From Segetibacter aerophilus (lineage in GTDB: Bacteria; Bacteroidota; Bacteroidia; Chitinophagales; Chitinophagaceae): a DNA stretch of 64,000 nt. Position 1 is the stretch's first letter, and the number at the start of each line of letters is the position of its first letter. The DNA lies in NCBI RefSeq assembly GCF_007991655.1, contig NZ_BJYT01000002.1, positions 1-64,000 of the forward strand. The letters are read 5' to 3'. The notes below the pieces were generated by a model that saw nothing but the letters and a program-made list of their open reading frames with translations, searched no databases and was not told the DNA's origin. The position numbers and the translations under genes are program-made. Below, in pieces: positions 1-8,978 of the stretch.

Positions 1-1
1 G

Positions 2-82
2 TTGCTTCGCTCGGCACCCAACCGGCTGATGTCACTTATGCAAGAACTGTTGTCAGATAATATGCAATCCGCACAGTTCTAG
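2..82 (+). CDS. Possible 3' end of a gene cut by the window edge
   Basis: The frame starting at base 2 is open from the window edge to a TAG at 80-82 and reads as a plausible Met/Leu/Gln-rich helical tail of 26 residues ending MQSAQF. Only the tail is visible, so no family can be assigned. Another frame is also open for 19 codons here, so this is weak. Confidence 0.2.
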   Translation: MLRSAPNRLMSLMQELLSDNMQSAQF

Positions 83-348
83 TTCAAAAAATAGGAATGA
101 GTTATTGCGTTGTTGAAAAAAGGTATCATCTATTCTATGAAAAGCAAAACTGAAACTTTGTACTCTATGTGCCTGTGTGGTGAAAATACTTGTTTAAATG
201 CTCTTAACTCGCATGACTAAAGCAGCCTACAAGATCATACAGTACAAGTGAGTGACACAACGATGTTGATTAGAAATTCTAATGATGTCGCAAAACACTC
301 AATAAAAACCAGCAAGGATTGCTGCTAAAGGAGCAACTATTTGAAGAG
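83..348. other. Intergenic gap with one dispersed repeat
   Basis: No gene is seen. The gap holds one copy of the roughly 40-bp dispersed repeat (about 241-270). It lies downstream of the NlpC/P60 gene, which runs on the minus strand towards it. Confidence 0.6.
241..270 (+). repeat. Dispersed repeat family 1, copy A
   Basis: Contains the full core GAGTGACACAACGATG preceded by AGTACAAGT. Matching copies on both strands elsewhere in the window show that it is a dispersed intergenic element. Confidence 0.8.
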
Positions 349-1089
349 TTATTTTCCAACAGATGCAGTAGGCAAAGTATAACGGCCGGCAGCGCGGTAA
401 CGAGGTTTCCAATAGGAGTCATTGAGGTCGCTCACCATTACTCCGCCACTTGTAGCAGCATGCACAAACTTGTTGTTAAGCATGTACACACCAACATGTG
501 ACATGTCGTTTCCACGGCCGGTATTGAAAAAAACAAGATCGCCTTCTTCGAGATCTTCGAGATTTATATGCTGGCTCGACTTATACTGTTCCTGCGCAGT
601 GCGCGGAATATTTACACTGTATACATCCTGCATAATGATATGGGTGAAAGCAGAGCAGTCGATACAATCTTTTGTGCTGCCGCCCATGCAATAGCTTGTT
701 CCGTACCACTCATCTATTAGCTTAAGAAGGTTAACGTTGGTAAGCTTTTCTACATTAGCATCTAAAAGAATGGCGTACTTCAACTGCAGCCAATCAGCTC
801 TTTCAATGTCACCTGCATTCGCTATAGGTCGTACGTATTGATTATAACTGTCCCGTTGCTTTTTACGTTTATCTAAAGAGGGCATTGCAGGACCCATCGC
901 GTGCTTAGAAGTAACTACCTGGCCTGGGTTAACCGAAATATTATCGAGGAACTTTACTTTTTTAGCGTTGGATTTCTGAGAAGGCTTGGTGGCTGTAGAA
1001 CTGTCGCGAGATGATAGTGATTTCAGTTGAGCGCAGCTACTTAAAAGCACTGCGTACAAAAGGGTATATATCAGCTGTTTTACATTCAT
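349..1089 (-). CDS. NlpC/P60 family cell-wall peptidase, lipoprotein
   Basis: A 246-residue predicted cysteine peptidase of the NlpC/P60 (C40) family, which cleaves peptide cross-links or stems of peptidoglycan. Residues 1-18 form a hydrophobic signal ending in a LLSSC lipobox with Cys19 as the lipidation site, so it should be a membrane lipoprotein. A low-complexity Ser/Lys linker (about 20-90) precedes the catalytic domain (about 110-240). The catalytic cysteine is Cys145 in IDCSAF, the histidine is His198 in MSHVGVYM, and His210 in FVHAA is the likely third polar residue. It is transcribed away from dnaE with a 250-bp gap. The family call is secure; the substrate bond is unknown. Confidence 0.9.
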   Translation of the reverse strand: MNVKQLIYTLLYAVLLSSCAQLKSLSSRDSSTATKPSQKSNAKKVKFLDNISVNPGQVVTSKHAMGPAMPSLDKRKKQRDSYNQYVRPIANAGDIERADWLQLKYAILLDANVEKLTNVNLLKLIDEWYGTSYCMGGSTKDCIDCSAFTHIIMQDVYSVNIPRTAQEQYKSSQHINLEDLEEGDLVFFNTGRGNDMSHVGVYMLNNKFVHAATSGGVMVSDLNDSYWKPRYRAAGRYTLPTASVGK

Positions 1090-1235
1090 ATTAGGTGCGG
1101 CAAAGTAAGCGACTAAAAAAGCAAAAACAAAGGCTTTTTGCTTTTTTTTAACGGCTAGTTAACCCCATCTGTGGATAAGAATGGAGTGAACTCTTACCCT
1201 CGGTAACGATATTTGTGGGTCACTATTGTAGTGCT

Positions 1236-1333
1236 GTAAGTAGTAAGTTGTAAGTGTTAAGTTATAAGTAATTCGCTTCTCAACTTAACTTGGCTGATAC
1301 AACTTATCACTTACAACTTACCACTTATTACTC
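1236..1333. repeat. Imperfect inverted repeat just upstream of dnaE
   Basis: A left arm rich in TAAGTTGTAAGT words (from about 1236) is matched on the opposite strand by ACTTACAACTTACCACTT words (to about 1333). It could fold into a long hairpin ending 6 bases before the dnaE ATG. A sequence-unrelated element with the same layout lies after dnaE at 4979-5100. Confidence 0.65.
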
Positions 1334-1339
1334 GATATT

Positions 1340-4300
1340 ATGTCCAAATTTTCTCACCTCCACGTTCATACCCAGTTCAGTTTATTGGATGGAGCGGCAA
1401 GTATAAAAAGCCTCTATCAAAAAGCAATTGATGATGATATGCCTGCGCTTGCCATTACCGATCATGGTAATATGTTTGGTGCTTTTGAATTCGTGGCGGA
1501 AGCTTATAAACATAAAAATGATGATGGTACTTTAAAGGTGAAACCAGTTGTAGGTTGTGAGTTTTATGTAGTGGAGAACAGGCATAAAAGAGCGTTCACC
1601 AAAGAACAAAAAGATCAGCGCTACCACCAGGTGCTTTTGGCCAAAAACAAAAAAGGCTACGATAATCTTTTAAAGCTTACATCACTTGGTTACCAGGAAG
1701 GGATGTATAGCAAGTACCCCCGTATTGATAAGGAATTATTGGCGCAATATCATGAAGGATTGATTGCTACTACCTGTTGCCTCGGTGCCTATGTGCCTCA
1801 AACAATCCTTTGTGATAGCGAGGATGCTGCAGAAAAGGAATTCAAGTGGTGGCTCGACATGTTTGGGGAAGATTATTATATCGAGATTCAGCGACATGGA
1901 ATGAAAGAGCAGGACAAGGTGAATGAGTGTTTAGTAAAGTGGGCGATCAAGCACAATGTAAAGGTGATCGCCAGTAATGACAGCCACTATACGGACCAGG
2001 AAGATTACAATGCACACGACATTTTGCTTTGTATCAATACTGGCGAAAAACAATCTACCCCGGGTTTTGATGATTTTGCAAACGATGAAATCCAGGTAAA
2101 AAATCGTCGGTTCAAGTTTCCGAACGACCAGTTTTATTTTAAGAAGACAGGGGAGATGAAGGAACTCTTTAAAGACATTCCTCAAGCCATTGATAATACC
2201 AACGAGATAGTTGGCAAGATTGAATTGCTTAACCTGAAGAAAGATATCCTGCTTCCAAATTTCCCTATTCCAAAAGAGTTTCAGCAGCACGATAACAGTA
2301 ACCTGAACCAGTGGGAATACCTGCACTACCTGACGTACGAAGGTGCAAGAAAAAGATACAGTGAAATAACTGAAGAGGTTCGTGAACGATTGGACTTCGA
2401 GTTGTTTACCATTAAGACAATGGGCTTTGCCGGTTACTTTCTTATTGTGTCTGACTTCATTAAAGCTGGTCGTGAGCTGGGTGTATTTGTTGGACCGGGT
2501 CGTGGTTCTGCCGCCGGTTCGGTGGTGGCTTATTGTGTCGGTATTACCAATATAGATCCCCTTAAATACAACTTACTATTCGAGCGTTTTCTTAACCCGG
2601 ATCGTAAGAGCATGCCGGATATCGATACCGACTTTGATGACGACGGCAGGCAGAAAGTAATTGACTATGTTGTTCAGAAATATGGTAAGAACCAGGTAGC
2701 ACAAATTGTAACCTTTGGTACAATGGCGGCCAAGATGAGCATTAAAGATGTGGCTCGTGTGCTTGACCTTCCGCTGGCTGAAAGTAACATGCTGGCAAAA
2801 CTCGTTCCTGATAAGCCGGGAACGAATTTGAACAGGGTTCTCTTTGCTCCGCTAACGATTAAAGAAGGACCAAAATCTCTCGAAGAAAAAGAAGGCCTTA
2901 ATCCTGAAGATGTAGACAATGTAAAGAAGCTTCGTGAAATATATGCGGGTCAAAACCTGCAGGCACAGGTACTGAAGGAAGCTGCGCGTTTGGAAGGGTC
3001 TGTTCGAAATACAGGACTTCATGCCGCAGGTATCATCATTGCGCCTGACGATCTGAAAAATATTATTCCGGTAGCTACATCAAAAGATTCTGATCTTTTG
3101 GTGACACAGATTGCAGGAAACGTAATTGAAGAAGCGGGTGTAATTAAGATGGACTTCCTCGGCTTGAAAACCCTTTCAATCTTAAAAACTGCACTTGAGC
3201 TAATCAAACAAAATCATGGAGTTGAGATAGAGATAGATGAAATTCCTTTGGATGATGAGGCAACGTACCAGTTGTATCAAAAAGGTGAAACCAATGCGAC
3301 GTTTCAGTTCGAGAGCCCCGGAATGCAGAAGCACTTGCGTGATCTGAAGCCGGATAAATTTGCTGATCTTATTGCAATGAACGCCTTGTATCGGCCCGGT
3401 CCGATGGCTTACATTCCTGATTATGTAGAGCGTAAGCACGGCCGCCAGGAGATCACCTACGACGTGCCTGACATGGCTGAGTACCTTGAGGAAACCTACG
3501 GTATCACGGTGTACCAGGAGCAGGTGATGCTGCTATCGCAAAAGCTCGCCGGATTTAGTAAAGGCGACGCGGACGTGTTGCGTAAAGCAATGGGTAAAAA
3601 GCAGATTGCGATCCTTAATAAAATGAAGGAGCAGTTTATGGAAGGGGCTACTAAGAAAGGTCATCCTGCCGATAAACTGAATAAGATTTGGAACGACTGG
3701 GAAGCATTTGCCCAATACGCATTCAACAAATCGCACTCCACCTGCTATGCCTTTGTGGCTTACCAGACAGCTTACCTAAAGGCTCACTATCCCAGCGAAT
3801 ACATGGCTGGCGTGCTTAACCATGCCGGTAACATTGAGAAGATTACTTTCTTCATGGAAGAGTGTAAGCGCATGGGATTAAAGGTGCTCGGTCCGGATAT
3901 CAACGAATCGCAAAAAGGTTTTGCCGTAAACAAAAAAGGCGAGATCCGTTTTGGTTTTATGGGATTGAAAGGTGCAGGCGAAAATGCGATTGAATACATA
4001 CTCGAAGAAAGAAAGAAGAACGGCCCATACACCAGCATCTTCGACATGATCAAACGTGTCAACCTGCGTGCTGCCAATAAAAAATCTTTAGAATCTCTGG
4101 CTTATAGCGGCGCCTTTGATTGCTTCACCGAATATCATCGTGCCCAATATTTTGGTTGCCTTAAAGACACTAATACAACAGGTCTGGACGTGATAGTACA
4201 GTTTGGCCAACGCTACCAGGCGCAGGCGCAAAGTACCAGCAACAGCCTGTTTGGTGATATGGTACAAATGGATATTCCCATCCCTCAATTGCCTAAGGTA

Positions 4301-4978
4301 GAACCATGGCCGTTGACTGAATTACTCGATCACGAAAAAGATGTGACGGGTATGTTTATGAGTGGTCACCCGTTAGACAATTATAAGTTTGAAATGAAGC
4401 ATTATGGCTTCACTCCGATTGCAGAGTTTTGCGATGTAAAGGAAGCTCCGCAATTATCTCCCAAAAAGAATAAGCCTTTTAAATTAGCAGGTCTCGTAAT
4501 AGACTCACAGCATCGCGTTACCAAAACAGGTCGCAACTTCGGCGTTCTTTGTATCGAAGATTTCAGCGGCAAGGTCGAGATTATGTTGTGGAGCGACGAT
4601 TATGTAAAATTCCAAAACTACCTCGAAAAGGGTAAAAGCGTGCTAGTGCAGGGCGAGTTCAAAACCCGCTTCAACCAGGACCAATACGAGTTTAAAGTAA
4701 CGGCTATCAACCTACTCGAAATCACGAAAGCGAGCTTTACGAAACAGCTCATTCTCGATGTTCCTACCAAAGTCATCAATTCTGACTTTATTGATTTCTT
4801 CGATAAAAACGTTAAAAGCTACCCTGGCAAAACGTCTATTAAGTTTAATATTATAGAGCCGAAAGATAACTTGAAGTTGAGTTTGTATACATTGTCTTCC
4901 GGTGTGACAATGAATGATGAGATTGTGCATTGGCTGGAGGAGAATAAGGATGTGGATGTGTCGGTAGTGGTGGCGTAG
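1340..4978 (+). CDS. dnaE: DNA polymerase III alpha subunit (replicative polymerase)
   Basis: The catalytic subunit of the replicative DNA polymerase, 1212 residues, full length for the DnaE1 type. The N-terminal PHP domain starts with the HLHVHT metal motif (His8, His10). The palm holds the catalytic acidic cluster PDIDTDFDD at 426-434 (Asp427 and Asp429, equivalent to E. coli Asp401/Asp403) and the third Asp at about 605 in IKMDFLG. A helix-hairpin-helix region follows, then an internal clamp-binding motif SNSLFG (967-972). The C-terminal OB fold starts near FKLAGLVID and the protein ends in a tau-binding region. The ATG at 1340 gives the conserved MSKFSHLHVHT start. Its 3' part is duplicated downstream (5753-7198). 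Confidence 0.98.
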   Translation: MSKFSHLHVHTQFSLLDGAASIKSLYQKAIDDDMPALAITDHGNMFGAFEFVAEAYKHKNDDGTLKVKPVVGCEFYVVENRHKRAFTKEQKDQRYHQVLLAKNKKGYDNLLKLTSLGYQEGMYSKYPRIDKELLAQYHEGLIATTCCLGAYVPQTILCDSEDAAEKEFKWWLDMFGEDYYIEIQRHGMKEQDKVNECLVKWAIKHNVKVIASNDSHYTDQEDYNAHDILLCINTGEKQSTPGFDDFANDEIQVKNRRFKFPNDQFYFKKTGEMKELFKDIPQAIDNTNEIVGKIELLNLKKDILLPNFPIPKEFQQHDNSNLNQWEYLHYLTYEGARKRYSEITEEVRERLDFELFTIKTMGFAGYFLIVSDFIKAGRELGVFVGPGRGSAAGSVVAYCVGITNIDPLKYNLLFERFLNPDRKSMPDIDTDFDDDGRQKVIDYVVQKYGKNQVAQIVTFGTMAAKMSIKDVARVLDLPLAESNMLAKLVPDKPGTNLNRVLFAPLTIKEGPKSLEEKEGLNPEDVDNVKKLREIYAGQNLQAQVLKEAARLEGSVRNTGLHAAGIIIAPDDLKNIIPVATSKDSDLLVTQIAGNVIEEAGVIKMDFLGLKTLSILKTALELIKQNHGVEIEIDEIPLDDEATYQLYQKGETNATFQFESPGMQKHLRDLKPDKFADLIAMNALYRPGPMAYIPDYVERKHGRQEITYDVPDMAEYLEETYGITVYQEQVMLLSQKLAGFSKGDADVLRKAMGKKQIAILNKMKEQFMEGATKKGHPADKLNKIWNDWEAFAQYAFNKSHSTCYAFVAYQTAYLKAHYPSEYMAGVLNHAGNIEKITFFMEECKRMGLKVLGPDINESQKGFAVNKKGEIRFGFMGLKGAGENAIEYILEERKKNGPYTSIFDMIKRVNLRAANKKSLESLAYSGAFDCFTEYHRAQYFGCLKDTNTTGLDVIVQFGQRYQAQAQSTSNSLFGDMVQMDIPIPQLPKVEPWPLTELLDHEKDVTGMFMSGHPLDNYKFEMKHYGFTPIAEFCDVKEAPQLSPKKNKPFKLAGLVIDSQHRVTKTGRNFGVLCIEDFSGKVEIMLWSDDYVKFQNYLEKGKSVLVQGEFKTRFNQDQYEFKVTAINLLEITKASFTKQLILDVPTKVINSDFIDFFDKNVKSYPGKTSIKFNIIEPKDNLKLSLYTLSSGVTMNDEIVHWLEENKDVDVSVVVA

Positions 4979-5100
4979 GAAGGGTTTAAGGGGGAAGGCG
5001 TAAGGTTTAAGGTGTGTTGCAACACGTAATACGGATATTAAGGTGAAGGCTGCCATTGAGACGTTTTCCTTACACCTTATACCCTAAACCTTAAACCTCC
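4979..5100. repeat. Imperfect inverted repeat just downstream of dnaE
   Basis: Left-arm words such as GGTTTAAGGTGT (to about 5013) are mirrored by ACACCTTATACCCTAAACC words (about 5070-5100). It may act as a 3' hairpin for dnaE. It lacks a clean T-run, so it is not called as a terminator. Confidence 0.55.
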
Positions 5101-5133
5101 GTTTCTGTGGGCCGGCTGGAGTCCTACTATTAG

Positions 5134-5160
5134 ACATCCTTGCGTCCCACTCTTATACGG
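5134..5160 (-). repeat. Dispersed repeat family 1, copy M (degenerate)
   Basis: On the minus strand it reads TAAGAGTGGGACGCAAGGAT followed by a TCTAATAG-like tail. This is a diverged match to the GAGTGCGACGCAACG...TTAATAG consensus. Confidence 0.5.
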
Positions 5161-5215
5161 CAATAATTCTGTTGGTCGATTTTATCGTTAAATTTGAGTA
5201 CGAAAAATTATAGAT

Positions 5216-5401
5216 ATGAGTGTAGCGCAAATGAAATTAGAAGCCATCAACAAGATCACGACTTTGGCAAGTGAAAAAATTCTGCAAAATGTTTTGAAGC
5301 TACTGGAAAGTGCAGATGAAAAGGAACCCGTAAACCTAAGTCAAAATTATGACGCAATTAAAGAACATTACGGGGTGGTTTTGCAAAAACTTGCACAATG
5401 A
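5216..5401 (+). CDS. Small putative antitoxin of a Doc-type toxin-antitoxin pair
   Basis: A 61-residue, mostly helical, Lys/Glu/Leu-rich protein with no family motif that I can name. Its role is inferred from context. Its TGA (5399-5401) overlaps the ATG (5398-5400) of a Doc/Fic-like gene in an ATGA junction, the usual layout of an antitoxin translated before its toxin. The pair sits between full-length dnaE and a 5'-truncated dnaE copy. The toxin is frameshifted, so the antitoxin may be a relic or may still guard against a homologous toxin elsewhere. Confidence 0.6.
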   Translation: MSVAQMKLEAINKITTLASEKILQNVLKLLESADEKEPVNLSQNYDAIKEHYGVVLQKLAQ

Positions 5402-5746
5402 TTTCTTTAGAGGATATCCTAGAATTACATAACAAATCAATCATTGATTTTGGCGGTTCTTATGGAGTAAGAGACCAGGGCTTACTAGAATCTGCAATTG
5501 CCGTCCTTTTCAAACTTTTGCGGGGAAAGACTTGTACCCTACTATTATTGAAAAAGCAGCAGCACTTGGAGAAAGCCTCATTATAAATCACCCTTTCGTA
5601 GACGGTAATAAAAGAACAGGTATGCTTGCTATGGCGAGTTTATTAATAAGCTACCACTACCGTTTCACCGCCACCTCCGATAACTTCTACCGTTTGAAAA
5701 GATAGTGGAGTGGTTGAAAGATAATAGTGAAAGGAATTTCAATTAA
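5398..5746 (+). pseudogene. doc: Doc (death-on-curing, Fic-fold) toxin, broken by two frameshifts
   Basis: The start MISLEDILELHN and the segment GVRDQGLLESAIA are typical of Doc toxins, Fic-fold kinases that phosphorylate EF-Tu in the characterised case. The frame is then lost. A missing base near 5500-5503 (GCCGTCC instead of GCCCGTCC) shifts the rest to a second frame. That frame carries GKDLYPTIIEKAAAL and the catalytic Fic motif HPFVDGNKRTG (5589-5621). A second missing base near 5692-5695 shifts once more, to the tail FEKIVEWLKDNS, ending at TAA 5744-5746. Restoring two bases gives one protein of about 117 residues. Either the toxin was inactivated or there are two indel errors in the sequence. 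Confidence 0.85.
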
Positions 5747-7198
5747 GCAAAGCTAAGCCAAAAGCCCGCAGGCTTTAGTAAAGGTGACGCCGACGTGCTG
5801 CGTAAGGCAATGAGTAAAAAGCAGATCGCCGTGCTGAACAAGATGAAAGCGCAGTTCATGGAAGGCGCACAAAAGAAAGGTCACCCTGCCGACAAGCTGG
5901 AAAAGATCTGGACCGACTGGGAAGCCTTTGCCCAATACGCCTTCAACAAATCGCACTCTACCTGTTATGCCTTTGTTGCTTACCAGACCGCTTATCTGAA
6001 AGCCCACTACCCCAGCGAATACATGGCAGGCGTACTCAACCACGCCGGCAACATCGAAAAGATCACTTTCTTTATGGAAGAGTGTAAGCGCATGGGCTTG
6101 CACGTACTCGGACCAGATATCAACGAGAGCCAGAAAGGCTTTGCCGTAAACAAGAAAGGCGAGATCCGCTTCGGCATGATGGGATTGAAAGGCGTAGGCG
6201 AAGCAGCCATCGAATGTATTTTGGAAGAACGCAGAAAGAACGGCCCTTACACTTCCATCTTCGACCTTGTAAAGCGTGTAAGCCTTCGTGCGGTCAATAA
6301 GCGTTTAATGGAAAGTCTTGCTTACAGCGGCGCTTTCGATTGCTTTAAAGAATACCACCGTGCACAATATTTCGGTTGTGCCAAAGACACTACGGCTACA
6401 GGTTTAGATATCATTGTTCAGTTTGGACAGCGCTACCAGGCGCAGGCACAAACCAGCAGCAACAGCCTGTTTGGCGATATGGTTTCCATCGATATTCCAA
6501 CCCCTCAATTGCCTAAGGTGCCCGAGTGGACACTCACCGAAAAGCTCGACCACGAGAAAGATGTAACCGGTATGTTCATGAGCGGTCACCCGTTAGACCA
6601 TTTTAAGTTCGAGCTGCGGCATTACGGCTTCACACCTATCGACGAGTTTGCGCAGGTAAAGGAAGCCCCTCACCTCTCTCCCAAAAAGAACAAGCCCTTC
6701 AAACTTGCCGGGCTGGTGGTAGATGCACAACAACGTGTAACCAAAACCGGTCGCAACTTTGGTGTGTTGGCTATCGAAGATTTCAGCGGCAAGACCGAGC
6801 TCATGCTATGGAGCGACGATTACGTTAAGTTCCAGAACTACCTCGACAAAGGCAAGAGCATCATGGTGCAGGGCGAATTCAAAAGCCGCTTCAACAGCGA
6901 GCAATACGAGTTCAAAGTCACCAGCATCAACCTGCTCGAAGTAACAAAGCAAAACTTCACAAAGCAGCTCATCCTCGATGTACCCACCCGCATCATCAAC
7001 TCCGACTTCGTAGATTTCTTCGACAAAAACATAAAGGCGTATCCGGGTAAAACATCTATTAAATTCAACATCAACGACTCTGCACATAACGTAAAAATCG
7101 GCCTGTATACGCTGGAAAAAGGTGTAACGATGAATGATGAGATCATAGGTTGGTTAGAAGAGAATAAAGATGTGGACGTGCAGGTGGTGGTGGCGTAG
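5747..7198 (+). pseudogene. 5'-truncated second copy of dnaE (C-terminal 40%)
   Basis: The open frame runs from right after the Doc stop codon to 7198 and matches DnaE from Leu732 to its last residue. Alignable codons begin at about 5753 (CTA AGC CAA AAG). GTG 5795 is the first conventional start inside the match and gives 467 residues. The frame is uninterrupted. Amino-acid identity to the full gene is very high by eye, with many synonymous differences and more C-ending codons. The PHP domain and the catalytic aspartates (427, 429, 605) are absent, so it cannot polymerise DNA. The helix-hairpin-helix region, clamp-binding motif SNSLFG (about 222-227 from the GTG), OB fold and C-terminus remain. 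It is a gene fragment, or a polymerase-like clamp/tau-binding decoy if expressed. Confidence 0.85.
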
Positions 7199-7627
7199 GT
7201 GGTGTCGAAAGGCGTTCGTCACTGCGACGAGGAACGAGGAAGCAATTTCCTAAATAAACAGGTGAAGCTACTTAATAAGTAGTTGCTGTTGTTATGGTAA
7301 GGTAAGGGATAATTATGGTAGTGCGAAGCCAGTGCTATAAAGCATATTGGACCTACAAAATTTTTATTTTAATGAATATAACATAGCTTAAAAAGTGTAT
7401 ATTACCTTCTGATTGTTGTTTTACAAAAATAGAATGGTGGATATCAGATTTAGAATAAAACTATTTATGACAAGGGGGGTGTTCAATCAATAGCCTAACT
7501 ACCTGATTATAAATTCTGGGACGCGTTCTGATAGAATCCAAAATCTGTTCTAACTGAAAGCTTTAATCCTATAAAAGGAGTTGAAAAAAGGCGCGCGGGA
7601 ATAAACTTAATCACTCAAATCGTCCAG
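7199..7627. other. Intergenic gap before the TIR locus
   Basis: No convincing gene is seen. Bases 7217-7250 carry a short sequence resembling the widespread ATTGCGAGGAACGAAGCAAT-type bacterial repeat. The remaining 375 bases are AT-rich and probably hold the promoter of the TIR operon, but I could not pick a convincing TAnnTTTG box. Confidence 0.5.
7217..7250 (+). repeat. Short repeat resembling the widespread ATTGCGAGGAACGAAGCAAT element
   Basis: The segment reads CACTGCGACGAGGAACGAGG followed by AAGCAATTTCC. This is close to the TCATTGCGAGGAACGAAGCAATC-type palindromic repeat seen between genes in many bacteria. One copy only is visible here. Confidence 0.45.
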
Positions 7628-8971
7628 ATGATCTTCATTAGTTATAGCAAAGATGACATTCAATGGCGGGAAAGAATTACTAAACACCTAAGGGAAAATG
7701 AAATCATTTACAACCGCAAAATTACTTTTCAAGACTCCAACATAACGTCTGGGGAAGACTTCCAGGAAGCTATTGATTCTCATTTGGCCACTGCCACGGT
7801 CGTGATACTTTTGGTGAGCAGCAGTTATTTGGGATCAGAATACATCAAGCGTTACGAATTGGATCCCCTGTTGAAACGAAGGGATGTGAAGATCTACTGG
7901 TTTCTCTTGTCCTCCTGCCTTTGGGATAAAACCGGTCTTGCTAACCTGCAATGTGCTAATACGGTGCAAGGGGAGCGCATTGTTAGCTTAAATGAGCTAT
8001 ACCAAAACGGCAAAGAGGAAGAAATCAATAAAATCCTATCGACAAAATGTCGCGAAATATTTGAATATGCGTCCGACAAGGGCAAAAATTTCATTCGTAC
8101 CCCGAAGGAGTTTATCTATAAATGTAATCGAAAAGTCGAGTCGCAGTTTTTTCAAATGGTATATACGGAAAGGTTTACCGAAAAAGAGTTATTAGCGTAC
8201 TCGATTATTGGCGACAAAGAAGACAGTCTGAACAACCTTCACAACGCGATCAAACTAAAGGTTCTTGTTAACGACTACAAGAACTATGAGATTCACGACA
8301 TATTGATGCCAGGTATTGATGTCAACACTTATTTCACTCCAGAGCAAAACTTGTACTTGTTTAAGAAACAATTTTTGAATTCCCTGAGTATTGCGTATGA
8401 CGTTAGTAAAGTTAAGCAATGGTCAATAGATCAAGTTTTGCAGCAATTGAAAAAACGACTAAATAAGCAGGGCCCTAAACAGGTTTACTTCATTTCCATC
8501 AAAATTGAAAGTACAGCTTTCCAAGCAGAAGCTTTTGTTCAGATGTTGAAATGGCTTAATTGCCATATGCTTTGTAATCAAGAATCAAGGTACCAACTAA
8601 AAATTTTTTACCTCTTCACTTTTGAAAAGAGCAACGATCAAAACTGTGATCAACAGGTGGTTGATTTTTTAGGAAATTATTGCAAAAACACACGGGTTGA
8701 AAAAGTTCTGAAGGGCGAAGAAGATTTGATTGCATACCCAAAAGAATGTTTACCCCTGATATTTTTAGGTGAACATCGGTTAGCAGATCAAAAATCGTTG
8801 ATTGATTGGTATGAACAGGACTATAAACAATGGCTAGAGTCAAAAAACATAGAGATTGATGACGACATGGACAATAACTTTGAAGTTGTGAAGAAGAAAA
8901 TATTTAGTGCAGCGCAACAAGCAAAAATGAGGATTGTCGAAAAAAATCTTACTAGCTTTTTAAAATATTGA
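7628..8971 (+). CDS. TIR-domain protein with probable inactive-STAND region (conflict-system effector)
   Basis: A 447-residue protein. Residues 1-150 are a bacterial TIR domain. It starts MIFISYSKDD, has a SGEDFQEAI segment and the VVILLVSSSYLGSEYI strand, and Glu77 in KRYELDPLL aligns with the catalytic Glu of NAD-cleaving TIRs. Residues from about 158 carry a CNRKVESQF segment (CNR at 166-168) followed by IIGDKEDS. This resembles the iSTAND (inactive STAND) regions joined to TIR or caspase effectors in NTP-dependent conflict systems. The rest is a helical/beta region ending at LTSFLKY. The stop is 7 bp before a MoxR ATPase, so the genes are almost certainly co-transcribed. NADase activity and the iSTAND call are inferences from motifs. 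Confidence 0.8.
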   Translation: MIFISYSKDDIQWRERITKHLRENEIIYNRKITFQDSNITSGEDFQEAIDSHLATATVVILLVSSSYLGSEYIKRYELDPLLKRRDVKIYWFLLSSCLWDKTGLANLQCANTVQGERIVSLNELYQNGKEEEINKILSTKCREIFEYASDKGKNFIRTPKEFIYKCNRKVESQFFQMVYTERFTEKELLAYSIIGDKEDSLNNLHNAIKLKVLVNDYKNYEIHDILMPGIDVNTYFTPEQNLYLFKKQFLNSLSIAYDVSKVKQWSIDQVLQQLKKRLNKQGPKQVYFISIKIESTAFQAEAFVQMLKWLNCHMLCNQESRYQLKIFYLFTFEKSNDQNCDQQVVDFLGNYCKNTRVEKVLKGEEDLIAYPKECLPLIFLGEHRLADQKSLIDWYEQDYKQWLESKNIEIDDDMDNNFEVVKKKIFSAAQQAKMRIVEKNLTSFLKY

Positions 8972-8978
8972 TTGTCTT

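Noticed and set aside
319-694. Plus-strand frames opposite the NlpC/P60 gene
   Set aside because: They overlap a well-supported peptidase on the other strand and have no family features.
6806-7146. Minus-strand frames opposite the dnaE fragment
   Set aside because: The same antisense frames occur opposite full-length dnaE, so they reflect the shared coding sequence and not separate genes.
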